DNA from: Kalaharituber pfeilii
Taxonomy: Eukaryota; Ascomycota; Pezizomycetes; Pezizales; Pezizaceae
Direction of reading: 5' to 3'
NCBI GenBank assembly: GCA_015179045.1
Contig: WHUZ01000009.1
Span: forward strand, 124,001 to 188,000
Length of the DNA stretch: 64,000 nucleotides
Below are positions 22,687-33,356 of this stretch, in pieces. Under the pieces are notes generated by a model. The model saw only the letters and a program-made list of their open reading frames with translations. It was not told the DNA's origin and searched no databases. How positions within the stretch are numbered: position 1 is the stretch's first letter; every line of letters begins with the position of its first letter. The translations under genes were made by a program, and so were the position numbers.

Positions 22687-24173
22687 ATGGTGAGTTTGTT
22701 GGCTAGACCTAGCCGGGATAGCGGGCTGCAGGATGAGGACTCGCACACAGGTAAAACAGATGAAGAAGAGGATTGGGCCCGGACTGGTGATGGCGGGGGT
22801 GGTGGTGTGATGGAAGCGGTGCTGGGAGTAAATCTTGAGGATACTGTACGACCGATTCTCCTGGCCTGGTCACAGCTCAGCAAGAGAAGGCTCTATTGGC
22901 ATCAGCCGCGGCAGGACGTGCCTGACCTACAAACATTGATTTCAGAATCAATTTCAGCAACCGTGTCGACCATTCCGGATCCAACTGACCTGCCGCCGGT
23001 TGTCACATCACAAGCTCAAACCCCAAGCCCCTCCACTTTGTGGACAAGCTTCGTTTCCTCAGCTCCAACATCGACCACTGATGTAGAAAACACTTCGCGG
23101 AGGGAAACTACGGATGCATTAGTACATACCACTATTATTTCAACAATATCGAATTTTGCTCCAAATGGGACAGGTGGTGAGTGCGGCTGTTATTGACCTA
23201 TGTTCCAAAAATAGCCTCCACTAACTATGCAATGCTAGGCGACCTTTCCCGAGCTCCAATTACTAGCGGTGGTACAGTGATTGTCTTCACAACACCAGCT
23301 GTTCGCAACAAAACTACAATCCTGTCAGTTTTGACAACATCAAGTAGCGCAAACTCAACGACGACGGCGACGGAGTTGTCCACAGGGCTGCTCACAACTA
23401 CCTTTGCCGTATACAACCCTTACCCAGAAGCAACAGTAACGGAGCATACTCCTCCTGCCCCATCAAATACAGACATGGCTAGTGATTCAGCGGACGATAC
23501 CCCACCTGTGGAGCCACGGTTATTGGGTGGTATATTTGGTGGTCTTGCTGGCATTGCTCTGATATTACTTGGCATCTTCATGCTTTTAAAAAGACACAAG
23601 AAACAGCGAACGCTTCAGGCACTTGATGACGCAGGGTATGGTGGGCCATTACCAACGCCTTCGATGGTCCAGCGTTCGATATCAATTCTGGGAAGGCCAT
23701 TTATTGCAAAATGTCATTCAGAGACATCTGACCCTGAGCCTGCAGAACGCGGATTTGTGAAGGTTTCGGGGCGGAAATTACCACCAGCCATTGGTGGTTC
23801 AAGGCCTGAATTTGATTCCATGAAATCCAATGCTCAATCGTCGTATCTAACAGGGGATGATAGTGGGATTGGCGCTTCAGGGACATCCAAATCCTCTCAT
23901 GGAGTTGCAAGACATTCCACCACGAGCACAGTTCAGGCGTCGAATCCGTTCATATCGCCACCTTCTTCTCCTGTGGGGCCAGGGCCTTCACGCCTAAGGG
24001 AAACGTCAGATACAATCAGTATAGAGGAATCGAGTCCGCCACCACCTAAGTCGCCACCACCAAGGCCTTACTTCAACAGACAACTAAGTTTGCAAGGAAC
24101 CGATGGCGTGGGAAGGTCTCTTGCCTCTCATGATGGATCAAGGGGTTCAAGATTTACAGAGGATATCACATAA
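22687..24173 (+). CDS. Single-pass membrane protein with Ser/Thr-rich ectodomain (5' end uncertain)
   Basis: The exon ending at 23176 joins 23239-24173 across a short GTGAGT...GCTAG intron. The middle is rich in Ser, Thr and Pro (PSTLWTSFVSSAPTSTT, TSSSANSTTTATEL), as in heavily O-mannosylated fungal cell-wall sensors and mucin-like proteins. One membrane segment (LLGGIFGGLAGIALILLGIF) is followed by a basic stop-transfer KRHKKQR. The cytoplasmic tail of about 200 residues is Ser/Pro-rich with a proline run (SSPPPPKSPPPRPYF). No catalytic domain is seen. The start is not settled: ATG 22687 has no signal peptide and overlaps a perfect GTGAGT donor (ATG|GTGAGT), and the frame is open upstream to about 22520 with Cys-containing sequence (TWCVSNAYNLAQYQPYL). 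Further 5' exons carrying a signal peptide are likely. Confidence 0.65.
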
Positions 24174-25619
24174 GCTGGACAGGGATATTCAAAAAAAAGA
24201 TTGGAGCATATTGAAATTGAGGACTGGATTGGACCTATGGGATTGTGGAGAATCGGGAGAACTGGAGCGTTGGAATTACCTAGCTGCATTGTTACTTGCA
24301 TATGGGAATGGAAGTCGCCGGCTTTCTCGGTTTATTTTCATGTTCTTTTCATATCATTTGTTGGATTTTATACATGCACTCTCTTTGCGTTTTTTTTGCG
24401 GCTTTTCATCTTGATCTCGAGATTGTTAACTGGATAGGGATTTCATCGCTTAGGAAGGCATGGTTTCGCCTTTCTTGATTCGGCGTTTGTTTGTTTCTCC
24501 AACACTTATCCCACTCTCAACCCCAATTTCCCCGTTTTTATTTCAAACCTTCCAGTTTCTTTGTATTATTTTTTTTTTCTATACTTTTGGCATACTTGGA
24601 ACCTGTTATTTTTTTTATATATATATCGGGGGCTTTTCTTCAGCACATGCTTTTAGGTCTAGAGCTCTATTGCCCGGATTTTTGAAAACTCCTTCTTGCC
24701 TTCCCTCTATCCCTCACTGTGTGTTGGATCTGATCAGAGGGAAATGTCGCCCTCACCCTCATTTCTCAGTTATCGACCCTTCTGCATTGTATTACTACTG
24801 ATTTGCTTTCTGTGGCAGGGCGAATGGAGACCGGGAACCAGGGGGTTAACCGTCGCGGAGGTTATCCCAGCTTGCCCGTTTTTATATTTCCTTTTCTTTT
24901 TATCTTTTCTCAGTCACATACCTCTTTGACATTATTATTACCGCCATTATCGTCCCATTTTCCGTTTCCATTTTCCTTTTTTAATTTCACAAGTTTTTTT
25001 CTGCGAAACTCATTGTTGGTGCTCAAAGTGGAGGGAAGAGCGGCAAAACCCGAGACATGCGAACTGAACACAGGCAGCTGAAGTAGCTACTTATCACTTG
25101 CATTTCTCTCTTGAATTACTTAACTTAGATATCTATAGGATTTCAGGTCAGGGCGAGAATTTAAGGCCAAAAAAAAAAAAAGGTAAGAAATCATCATGCA
25201 TGGTCTTGGTATGCTTTGCTTCAGCAAGGGAAGGGGGGATGGTGGGGAAGCTGCTTGTATGTGATATTTCGCCGTCCCAGCCCGCCAGTCCGCCAGGCCA
25301 TCCCTCCTCCTTGCTTCACGGCTCCAACACATTAACATGTCCGCGACCCGCACATGAACGAGCAAGACAGCCCCAACTCTTTTCCCCGTCCGCACGCGGA
25401 CTGGAGCTGGGTGCGTGCTTCTGTCTGCAGTGCTTGCGTCAAGACCACTTCGTTCGTGCAGCATGCATGGCTTGGCGCTGCCCCCCGGACGAGAAATGGC
25501 CCATATCGGGCAGTGCCCATCGCATGGCACATGTGGTAAATCTTGGCGAATAAACAACTGGACCAAACATCAATTGATCGTGCCCCTACCAAAGACTAAT
25601 CTCGTCGGGTGCAATCCGG
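24174..25619. other. Intergenic: 3' flank of the membrane gene, promoter of the Aim18-like gene
   Basis: T- and CT-rich DNA at about 24450-25000 yields hydrophobic spurious frames. From about 25250 the sequence becomes C-rich and leads into the Aim18-like start at 25620. No independent gene is supported. Confidence 0.5.
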
Positions 25620-26924
25620 ATGTCGACCTTCCGCAATATCCCTCGTCTTGTGGCCCGTTTCCGCATCCCGGTCCCCGGGCCCAGCCTCATGACCAGGCCT
25701 TCTGGATTTCCCGAAGCCCACAAGGCTCACTTCCTCCAACGATCTTGCCTCATTTCCCCTCTCTCCACACAACAATCCCCTCCCGATGCTTACCGTCCCA
25801 ACCATCACTCCAATGCGCCTCGCAGCCCTCGCCCCATATACACTCACCGCTCTCCCTACTCCCTCACCCCCAGTCACCCCTCCCGTGCCGACTACGAACT
25901 TCGCCAGCGCGAGACCCGCCGTCTGTACCTCCTGACTCTGGGCGCCCTCACCGGCATGATCTCGCTCTGGCTTGTCGCCACCAGCATCGACCCCAATTCC
26001 ACCACCGACCGAGCGGATGCACCCCACGAGAGCCGCGAATGCTTTACCCACGCGGTAAGCAAAGGCGTTGAGGTCCTCCTTGGCGACGAGCCTGGTGACG
26101 AAACACACGCTTTCGGGCCGGGAGCGTTTCCGCGACGGGTCAAAATCGGCCCGATACCCCCCTCCGCTGCCTTACAAAACGACACCGAGGAGGAAGCAGA
26201 GCAAGGCGAATACGTCCTGCTCGGCCATGGCGCCCGCACAGTTTCGTTCCTGCGCATACAAGTGTACGTCGTGGGGATATACGTGCACACTGACGACCTC
26301 CCCTCTGTTTCCTCCAGTCTCCACGCCGTCATGTCTTCGACACCGCAAGGCGCCAGGGCAGATTTGACGACGCCTGAGGCGCTGAGCGCGACGCTGTTAG
26401 CGCCAGGCGTTAGATCGCTCGTCAGGATAGTGCCGACGAGGAGTACGGACTGGGCCCATTTACGTGACGGCTGGGTCAGAGGGATTGTGTCGAGATTGCC
26501 GATGATAACCTCTAGCGGTACAACAACGGGGGCGTTGGCTGCGCCAGCACCAGCTTGTGGGGAAGAGGGCGATGTCGCCCCCCACATCAACGCCTTCAAA
26601 ACACTTTTCCAACCAACAACTAACCCCGCGGGCCGCTCAATACCCAAAGAAAACGTGATTATTCTCCTTAGAGGCCAGCAGGGCGGTTTAACAGTGTTGT
26701 ACGACCCTGTTAAGTCGGAGAAGGAGAAGGGCGTGATGAAGGTGGGCAAAGTACAGGACGAGAGGATCAGCAGGGCACTATGGTTGTGCTATCTGAGCGG
26801 GGGAAGTGTAGCCTCCGAGGAGATGAGGGGGAGGGTGGTGACAAGGCTGGAGAGGTTGGTGGCGGGCTGGGGGAGGGGTGAAAAGGAAATTCAGAGAGCG
26901 CGGGATTGTAAATACAAGCTGTAG
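25620..26924 (+). CDS. Aim18-like mitochondrial chalcone-isomerase-fold protein
   Basis: A single exon of 434 codons starts at ATG 25620. The N-terminus (MSTFRNIPRLVARFRIPVPG) is basic, Ser/Arg-rich and lacks acidic residues, as expected for a mitochondrial presequence. A membrane segment lies at about 102-122 (LLTLGALTGMISLWLVA). The rest matches the chalcone-isomerase-like domain of fungal Aim18/Aim46: GARTVSFLRIQVYVVGIYV at about 203-222, then APGVRSLVRIVPTRSTDWAHL, and the C-terminal IPKENVIILLRG region. In yeast these proteins sit in the inner mitochondrial membrane facing the intermembrane space; they have the chalcone isomerase fold and bind haem, and are not flavonoid enzymes. The acidic loop after KIGPIPPSA is an insertion. 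The frame on the opposite strand across this region is a shadow caused by high GC content. Confidence 0.88.
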   Translation: MSTFRNIPRLVARFRIPVPGPSLMTRPSGFPEAHKAHFLQRSCLISPLSTQQSPPDAYRPNHHSNAPRSPRPIYTHRSPYSLTPSHPSRADYELRQRETRRLYLLTLGALTGMISLWLVATSIDPNSTTDRADAPHESRECFTHAVSKGVEVLLGDEPGDETHAFGPGAFPRRVKIGPIPPSAALQNDTEEEAEQGEYVLLGHGARTVSFLRIQVYVVGIYVHTDDLPSVSSSLHAVMSSTPQGARADLTTPEALSATLLAPGVRSLVRIVPTRSTDWAHLRDGWVRGIVSRLPMITSSGTTTGALAAPAPACGEEGDVAPHINAFKTLFQPTTNPAGRSIPKENVIILLRGQQGGLTVLYDPVKSEKEKGVMKVGKVQDERISRALWLCYLSGGSVASEEMRGRVVTRLERLVAGWGRGEKEIQRARDCKYKL

Positions 26925-28750
26925 GTTGAACGGGTGGGGAAATGGATAAATAAATAAACCAGGCATGCCTAGCGCCGGATTGAATCCAGTCGCGTGCCGT
27001 CATCATTCCCATGCTGATGGCATCTAGCTCACTCATCTGTCATAAGGAATAATCAGCGTTATACAGTATGATTTCAATTTATTTGGCTGAATACTAGTAG
27101 GTCCAGAGTTATGCCAAGAATCGAACTGACCTACCCCCTTGGCTCCCACGATGGAGGTAACCACAAGCGCTATGGAGGTGTAGAGTACAATTGAGGGTTG
27201 TCCAACATCTCCCGGAGATGGACTGTAATGCTCCGGCGCCATATGATTAAATTCTGGTGGAACCAGAGCAATCCGTTTCAATTTATATTTTTGTCTCTAT
27301 AGACAAGTATTCAGAATTCATGATGTTCTAGTGCTGCAATTACATCGCGTTTTTGGTACAGTAATTTTTATATAAGTTTTACTAACGTGATTGGGCTGAA
27401 TCATCTGCGTTTGCACACTTGACTCTTCCACTTACTTTGCTGCACCCTCTAACCACTACCGCAAAGGCCCTTCATAGACTAGCACCTACAGTTTGAACAT
27501 CTCCCTTCCTTTTATTGTTGATTCTTGCTTGCAATATGAGCAGCCACCTTTGGTTTGCAGTACAGCAGTCCCGCAGCCCAACCCTCCTCGCAGCAGTCGC
27601 CCCAAAACTCCCCCCCACTTGCCATTGCAGCTCCAGTTCACTCGAACTCGTTATTTCAATCATGTTCAATTGAACTCGCCATTTCTTCCTGAACGTCGAA
27701 CTCATTATTTTTGCTTCCCTGTTACTTCTTCACTCTTCTTTTTTTTACCTTTCCCTAGACTATTCACTGTATAAATATTCTGTAGATAGTGCCTTGAATA
27801 CTTATATTGTTAGCACCTTAACCATTTGTCCATAGTGCCTAATAAAATTTGTGCAATATGTATCTGATGTTAAAGGGAAAAAGAGGTTTGACCAGGATCA
27901 AGCAGTGAATGCTGGGATTGAGAGGCAATGCCTATTAGGAAACCTGAGGATTATAGGGAAAGATTGGATAAGAATATCCGGAACTTGGTCACTATTTCAA
28001 GTTTCAACATGATAACACTGACAACCCTCTACTGTACTAAAGGGATGCCAGTAATAATCAGCTAAAATATTTATATTACATTAGGTATTATGAATGCAAA
28101 GGAGAGAAAAGCTATAGATATTAATCTGAATAAGTGATTAATAGTTAATATATTAAATCAAGCTATCATATATATACCAGACATTCCTTAGAGCCATGAT
28201 GTGCGAATAGTTAATAGACTACTGAAATGCCTGTTTGTTCAGGTATAGAAAGCACGTTTCAAAAAAATAGCAAGATTTGTCAGATGCATTGTATCTTTGT
28301 ATCCTCAAGCTTTCACTATTTATATACTTACTCAGCATAAGGGGCTGGAAAAGGTTAAGATACAGCCATCACAAATACTATTGTTCAGACTCTGTTATCA
28401 CAGACGATAAAGTACAAGAAAGAACACTTGATAATATTATGTTCAACCAATTCAGTTGAGTTATATTGGACATTTAAAGCAGTATATGTGGGTATTACTA
28501 AGATACTATAGCTTAAAAGCTTGGCATTTGTCAGAGGCTCAAAGAAACAACTTTTTTTGCATGCCTAGATAAAGCTTTATTAGATAAGATGAATCTGCTT
28601 CAAGAGCTGGAGAGAAGAACTAGAAGTAAGTTATGAGCTAATGGGATGAACATGACATGATTTGGATATAGGGAACATGTTAATTTCAATGTATTATAAC
28701 AGTATAATGTAGATAGACAGCACAGAATTTACTAGAGAGATTGCGAATTG
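26925..28750. other. Intergenic, increasingly AT-rich, stop-riddled
   Basis: After a short 3' flank the region holds a possible Pol III-type relic (27100-27180). From about 27800 it holds AT-rich DNA with stops in all frames. Its position just 5' of a polypurine tract and LTR suggests decayed retrotransposon internal sequence, possibly mutated by repeat-induced point mutation, but I could not recognise any reverse transcriptase or integrase motif. Confidence 0.5.
27100..27180 (-). other. Pol III promoter-like relic (tRNA or SINE fragment)
   Basis: On the minus strand, TAGCGCTTGTGG (27172-27161) resembles an A-box, and AGTTCGATTCT (27128-27118) contains the B-box core GTTCGATTC. Their spacing of about 33 bases suits a Pol III gene. 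A short hairpin (GCCAAG...CTTGGC) surrounds the B-box. A full cloverleaf cannot be drawn: the expected acceptor arms do not pair. It is a tRNA pseudogene, a SINE head, or chance. Confidence 0.3.
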
Positions 28751-28752
28751 AA

Positions 28753-29303
28753 GCTGGAGTCAAAACCGGGGGTGCGCCACTGGACCAGGAGCCCCAAGTT
28801 ATTAACTGGGGACCCTTGGACGACCCCCCGTCTACTCTGGTTGCTCCCCTGTAAATAAGGCCAGCCAAAAGAAATTCGGGCCAGACTGGCCCAAAAAGGG
28901 GGGAGTATCATGCTAAAAATTAGAATGGAAACCTTGGCATTCTTTCTGAATCTGGAAGGCATGCCTGGCGCATTTGCCATTGTCGAAGATTATGCAACGA
29001 GCATCACGGGCCATATCATGTGAGCTGTCATGTGTGAAGGAGACACGTGAATGCGGATAGCACGTGAGCAGAGATATGCTATGAGGTTCTCCACGTGATG
29101 AAATATCTGGAACATTCTAGATACACTCGTTGTAGGAATTAGCAACATCACACTCGCTGGCAGCTCATGTTTATATATAGGGGTGTTAAGAGCGCATATT
29201 GTACGTTATTTATGCAGACGTCGAAGTCACGAGAGAATAATACAATACGTATCCCTGCGCACTTTATCTCTCTCTATATCTGCATCAGCCATTAACCCAC
29301 CAC
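28753..29303 (+). mobile_element. Probable Ty3/gypsy retrotransposon 3' end with LTR
   Basis: A polypurine tract (AAAAAGGGGGGAGTA, ending about 28907) is followed by about 400 bases with LTR-like features: a TATA-type box (TTTATATATAGGGG, about 29170) and a region ending TCTCTCTCTATATCTGCA at about 29303. Upstream of the tract, 28753-28890 reads as a decayed coding 3' end, and its first 50 bases are homologous to the minus strand at 16440-16500. No second LTR is visible in the window, so this is a solo or truncated end. LTR boundaries are estimates because terminal TG/CA and target duplications could not be fixed. Confidence 0.45.
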
Positions 29304-29799
29304 TCCTCAGCAAGCTGAGTTCGCTCCTGGGCATAAATAAGTAAATAAACAGACGTAACTTGGGCTGGCTTTCTTGGTTGTTTTAATTTTGGTCAGTCAT
29401 TTTGACAGGATGTATTTCAAAAACGATTATTATCTCATCGCATTAGTAACTCGCTGGGATTTAAACCGTCTCGGGCAATGTATTTTCTATGTAGTCCTTT
29501 AGAACGGCAAAAAAATCTCTATTACCCTCAAGTGCCCTGGAGTTTAATCGCAAATGTGATTTTTAGGACATGATTCCTGCCAAATTAAACTACAAGCTCT
29601 AAACGAAAACAGCAACGAGACAACGAAGATCAAGGGGTTATATTAGTCTTGTAAGGATATATATGTACGGAATCTGATACATATTAGAAATATGCCCAAA
29701 AATCAAATCGACGCTAATTATCAAGCTCTCCCTCCGCTCCCCCTCTTCTTTCATACACACACCACACACTTACACGTATAAAAACACCACTCCATACCT
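29304..29799. other. 3' flank of the adenylating-enzyme gene
   Basis: AT-rich sequence between the putative LTR and the stop codon of the minus-strand gene. It probably includes that gene's 3' UTR (pyrimidine-rich at 29725-29800). No other feature was seen. Confidence 0.5.
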
Positions 29800-32035
29800 C
29801 TACTTCACCTCCAAATTCCCCTTCGCCCACTCCCTCAACACATTCTTCTGCACCTTGCCTGTACTCGTCTTAGGGAGCTCTTTGACAACCAAGACCTCCC
29901 TCGGCACCATGAACCCCGTAATCCTACTCTCTTTACTCTTAGCCCACCTCACCACATCTTCCCCGCTCACCATCCCCTCCATATCCTTCTTCAACGTCAC
30001 ATACGCCCTTGGCCTCTCCCCAAATTTCTCATCCGGTACCCCTATGATACCGACTTCGAGGATGGCTGGGTGCACGGCAAGCATGGATTCAAGAGCGACA
30101 GAGGAAATGTTTTCACCGCCAGAGATGATGATGTCCTTTTGACGGTCAAGGATTTGGATGGAGCCGTCAGGGTGATGCACGGCGAGGTCCCCGCTGTGAA
30201 GGACTCTGCCAGAGAAGAGTTTGGAGGTGGCAGTTGGGTCATTGTAGTAGCCGCGGGAGCAAATATTTCCTACATATTAATGAGACATTAGCTATACCTA
30301 AAACTACGCACTTGTGGGAGGTAGGTAAGGAAAACCGACCAGAAAATACAATCTCCCCAATCTCCTTCCCGTTCCTTTCCACATCCACCACTTCAGCGCT
30401 GATGCTTTCCCCCTCCTGTGGTTTCACGACCCTGACCTTCCTAGAGGTAATGAACCCGTGTCCCTGTCTCGCCATTTTCATGTACATTTCCTCTGGCTTC
30501 ATGTTGTGCCATTCAGGGAGGAAATAGCCTTTTGTAATTGGACCATAGGTCTCGGTCTACAAAGTTCTTGGAATTAGCAACACCTTCTCCCCCTTGAATA
30601 AAAGGTTGCATAACGACCGCTAACCATTCCATAAACATGCACTGGCATCAAATTCAACCCAATCATCGACTCAAACAGCTTTGCTGTTGGTGGTGACGCG
30701 GCAACAGTAACGCGGACCTCTCGTTGAAGACGCTCTGCTTTGGGATGGTTGACGAGAAGAGTGTTTACTGTGGGGGCAGCGTTGAAGTGCGTGATGCCTT
30801 CGTTCTTGAGAAGGTACCAGATCTGGTCGTAGTCGACCTTACGGAGGCAGTAGTGTGTTCTGAATAGCGAGTGAGCAAGAGAAATGTATGGTGGATCGCC
30901 GATAGAACATAGAAACGTACCCTCTGACGGCGACTATGGACCAGTACACTGTCCAACCCGTGGCGTGGAAGAACGGGAGGATCGCGAGATACCTAAAATT
31001 GCGTTAATTGAACCCAAACCTTTAAAAACAAATATTCAGGAAGTTCATACCTTGCCCGTTCCTTCGTCAAAACAGTTTGTACATTCAGTCCCGACTCGAT
31101 GACATTCGCCATACAGGCAAGGTATACACCCCTATGTGTATACTCAACCCCCTACCAAATCATCGTAGGTTGTCAATTTCTATCCCTCACTCACAAAAAT
31201 ACTGGATTTTCACATACCTTCGGCCTAGCTGTTGTCTTTTCCCACCCAAGACAAATCAAATTTAATACGTATTTCCTTAACCAGCGTTTTCACTCAGGTT
31301 CCAAGACTTACACCACTAGTATATGCCAACGCAATCAAATCATCTTCGTTCTCCGGCTCCAACTCCAGCCCATCCCACCTTTTTCCACTTCCCCCGTTGA
31401 GCTTTCTATCATATTCCCACCCTTCCTTTATAGCCTCCTCAAACTGCCCTCTCCCCTCTCCCTCGTCCAAATCCACAATTATACGGACCATCGGATTGAA
31501 TCCCTCAAGCAGATACGCGTATTCTTTATCAACAAGCACGCAGTTGACACCGGCGTGGTTAAAAATATAGTGAATGTCGTCCTTCTTAAGCCGGTAGTTT
31601 ATCCCAACTTGTACGCAGCCTACATGTGCATAATTCCCGTAAGCAGTCAATTCCTCGATAGCATCTTCAAAAGGTGCTTTTGAAATCGCATTATATTCTT
31701 GCCCTACCTGCACCACCAATTCCAAAAACGCCCTCCAAATACGCCGATGTGTTTGGCATAAGTAGCCCAACCTTTTTTAACCCATGCTTCTTCAAAAACC
31801 ATCCCAATCCTGCGGCACGCTCCGCAAACTCAGCGTACTTCCTGCGGATCGTAAGACCATTTGATGTAGTGTGGATGATTGCCTCTGCATTAGGTTCAAG
31901 TTCCGCTGCGCGAGGGAGAAAGTACGTCGGCGAGAGCTCATGGCGATTCACAGGCCTTAGTCGTTTCTGCGCCGAAGCTGCCGCAAGATGTGAAGCCACA
32001 GCTTTGAGTCGTGTTTTCGCGTTCTCAATTGACAT
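29800..32035 (-). CDS. Acyl-CoA synthetase/AMP-dependent ligase
   Basis: Eight exons by hand: 32035-31708, 31619-31312, 31235-31218, 31151-31051, 30992-30921, 30859-30625, 30556-30340, 30269-29800. They join in frame to 582 residues. ANL-superfamily motifs appear in order: the phosphate loop YTSGTTARPKG, HATGW, YGMTETYG, SGDLAVHHPDG, ILDRQKDIIISGGENISS, and the C-terminal catalytic-lysine motif PKTSTGKVQKN. The enzyme should activate a carboxylic acid with ATP and transfer it to CoA. Overall resemblance is to medium-chain or aromatic acid-CoA ligases (AAE type), and the substrate cannot be read from sequence. The third exon is only 18 bases and encodes TTARPK of the phosphate loop. ATG 32035 is the first in-frame ATG; the open frame runs further upstream without one. 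There is no C-terminal peroxisomal SKL-type signal (it ends NLEVK) and no clear presequence. Confidence 0.85.
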
Positions 32036-32607
32036 CTCCAATTCGAGTCGTCTGTCTGGGATTTCTGACCGGTATTGTGTGGAGTGGTTGCGGCTACTGC
32101 AATTCGTGTTCTCTAGAACTTTGTACAACGTATGATAGCTGCGCGAATGACGTTGATCCCCCGCTATTCTGAAAAGCACCAGCTGACTCCAGGGGGGTTT
32201 TGGGTATGAACAGCACGACTAAATGGGGTATATTCTCAAGCAGCGGTGGTGCTGAGTACGGGGAAGACGATCCGGCTGGTGGACTTCACGGTCTCTTAGG
32301 TAAGCAGGGGGAAGAAGCTTGCCAAATATTTCCCAGAGCGACATTCAATGGGTCATGGATGCATTGTCTTGTACATGCAAGACGAGCGAGGAGTTAGGTG
32401 TCACGAGACAAAATCTAATTACGTGGGGCATGGCAAGCACAAGGTTAAAACTTAGATGGCATTCTCTTAATTTTTGATAAATCTACGAGGGGTAGTGCAA
32501 TCAGACAATGATAAATCAACATACAAGTTCCATACTATTTGAAGTGCAGCGATAAGCGAACACGATTAAGACAGCATATATGACTACCGTATGCAAACGT
32601 ATTGCTA

Positions 32608-32638
<31 letters not shown>

Positions 32639-33032
32639 CGGATGCGTCTAGAAAACGGAGATGACACTTACACTAAACATAAAAGGGTTCAAAACAGTCT
32701 GTAGCTGGGCAAGAAAGGTGCATAGCTGCAGGAAATCACAAGTGTATATAAAATGCAGAAACCAAAGTCTCCAAGTTGCAAAAAAATCAAGAAAATAGAA
32801 ACATATATAGACATTCTTTCAGCCTTCTAACTACCGCGCCAACCTCAGCGACGTGACTTTGATGGGTACATTAGACGGGGTTGTTCAAAAATTATGTTCA
32901 AACAGGTTGAAGTTGACAAAGGGGGAAAAGAAAAGCGGAAAAAAATAGAATAAAAAGAAGGGAAAAACAAAGACACCATGATTCACCACTGTAAAGCCCT
33001 GCAGAGTATCACTGAATTGCAATAGCCCATCT

Positions 33033-33068
<36 letters not shown>

Positions 33069-33356
33069 CCAAAGAAGTGTGTGGTATCAGCCTTACATAC
33101 TTGCCTATGCCTACAGAAAACAACCATGAAACGCGACTGCTTGACAGAGCATGATAGGATAGCCGAGAGATAATAATCCCACCCAACAAGATTATATGAA
33201 CAATTGTTGTCTCGATTAATTGCGTTCTTTTAGTTTTTATTTATTTCGTTTAAGGATTAGTGCATACTCCTACCGAGCCCACATTGGACTACCTAACGTG
33301 AATCCCTCTCCCAATCCCGCCAATTCGAGTTGCTTTGCTGTATATTGTTGAGAATA
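32036..33356. other. Intergenic with GA repeat and A run
   Basis: Promoter side of the adenylating-enzyme gene and 3' flank of Pal1. It holds a (GA)14 microsatellite at 32611-32638 and an A32 run at 33034-33065. No gene is supported. Confidence 0.6.

Noticed and set aside
25892..26749. 285-codon minus-strand frame inside the Aim18-like gene
   Set aside because: Shadow of a GC-rich coding exon. The plus strand carries the recognisable domain.
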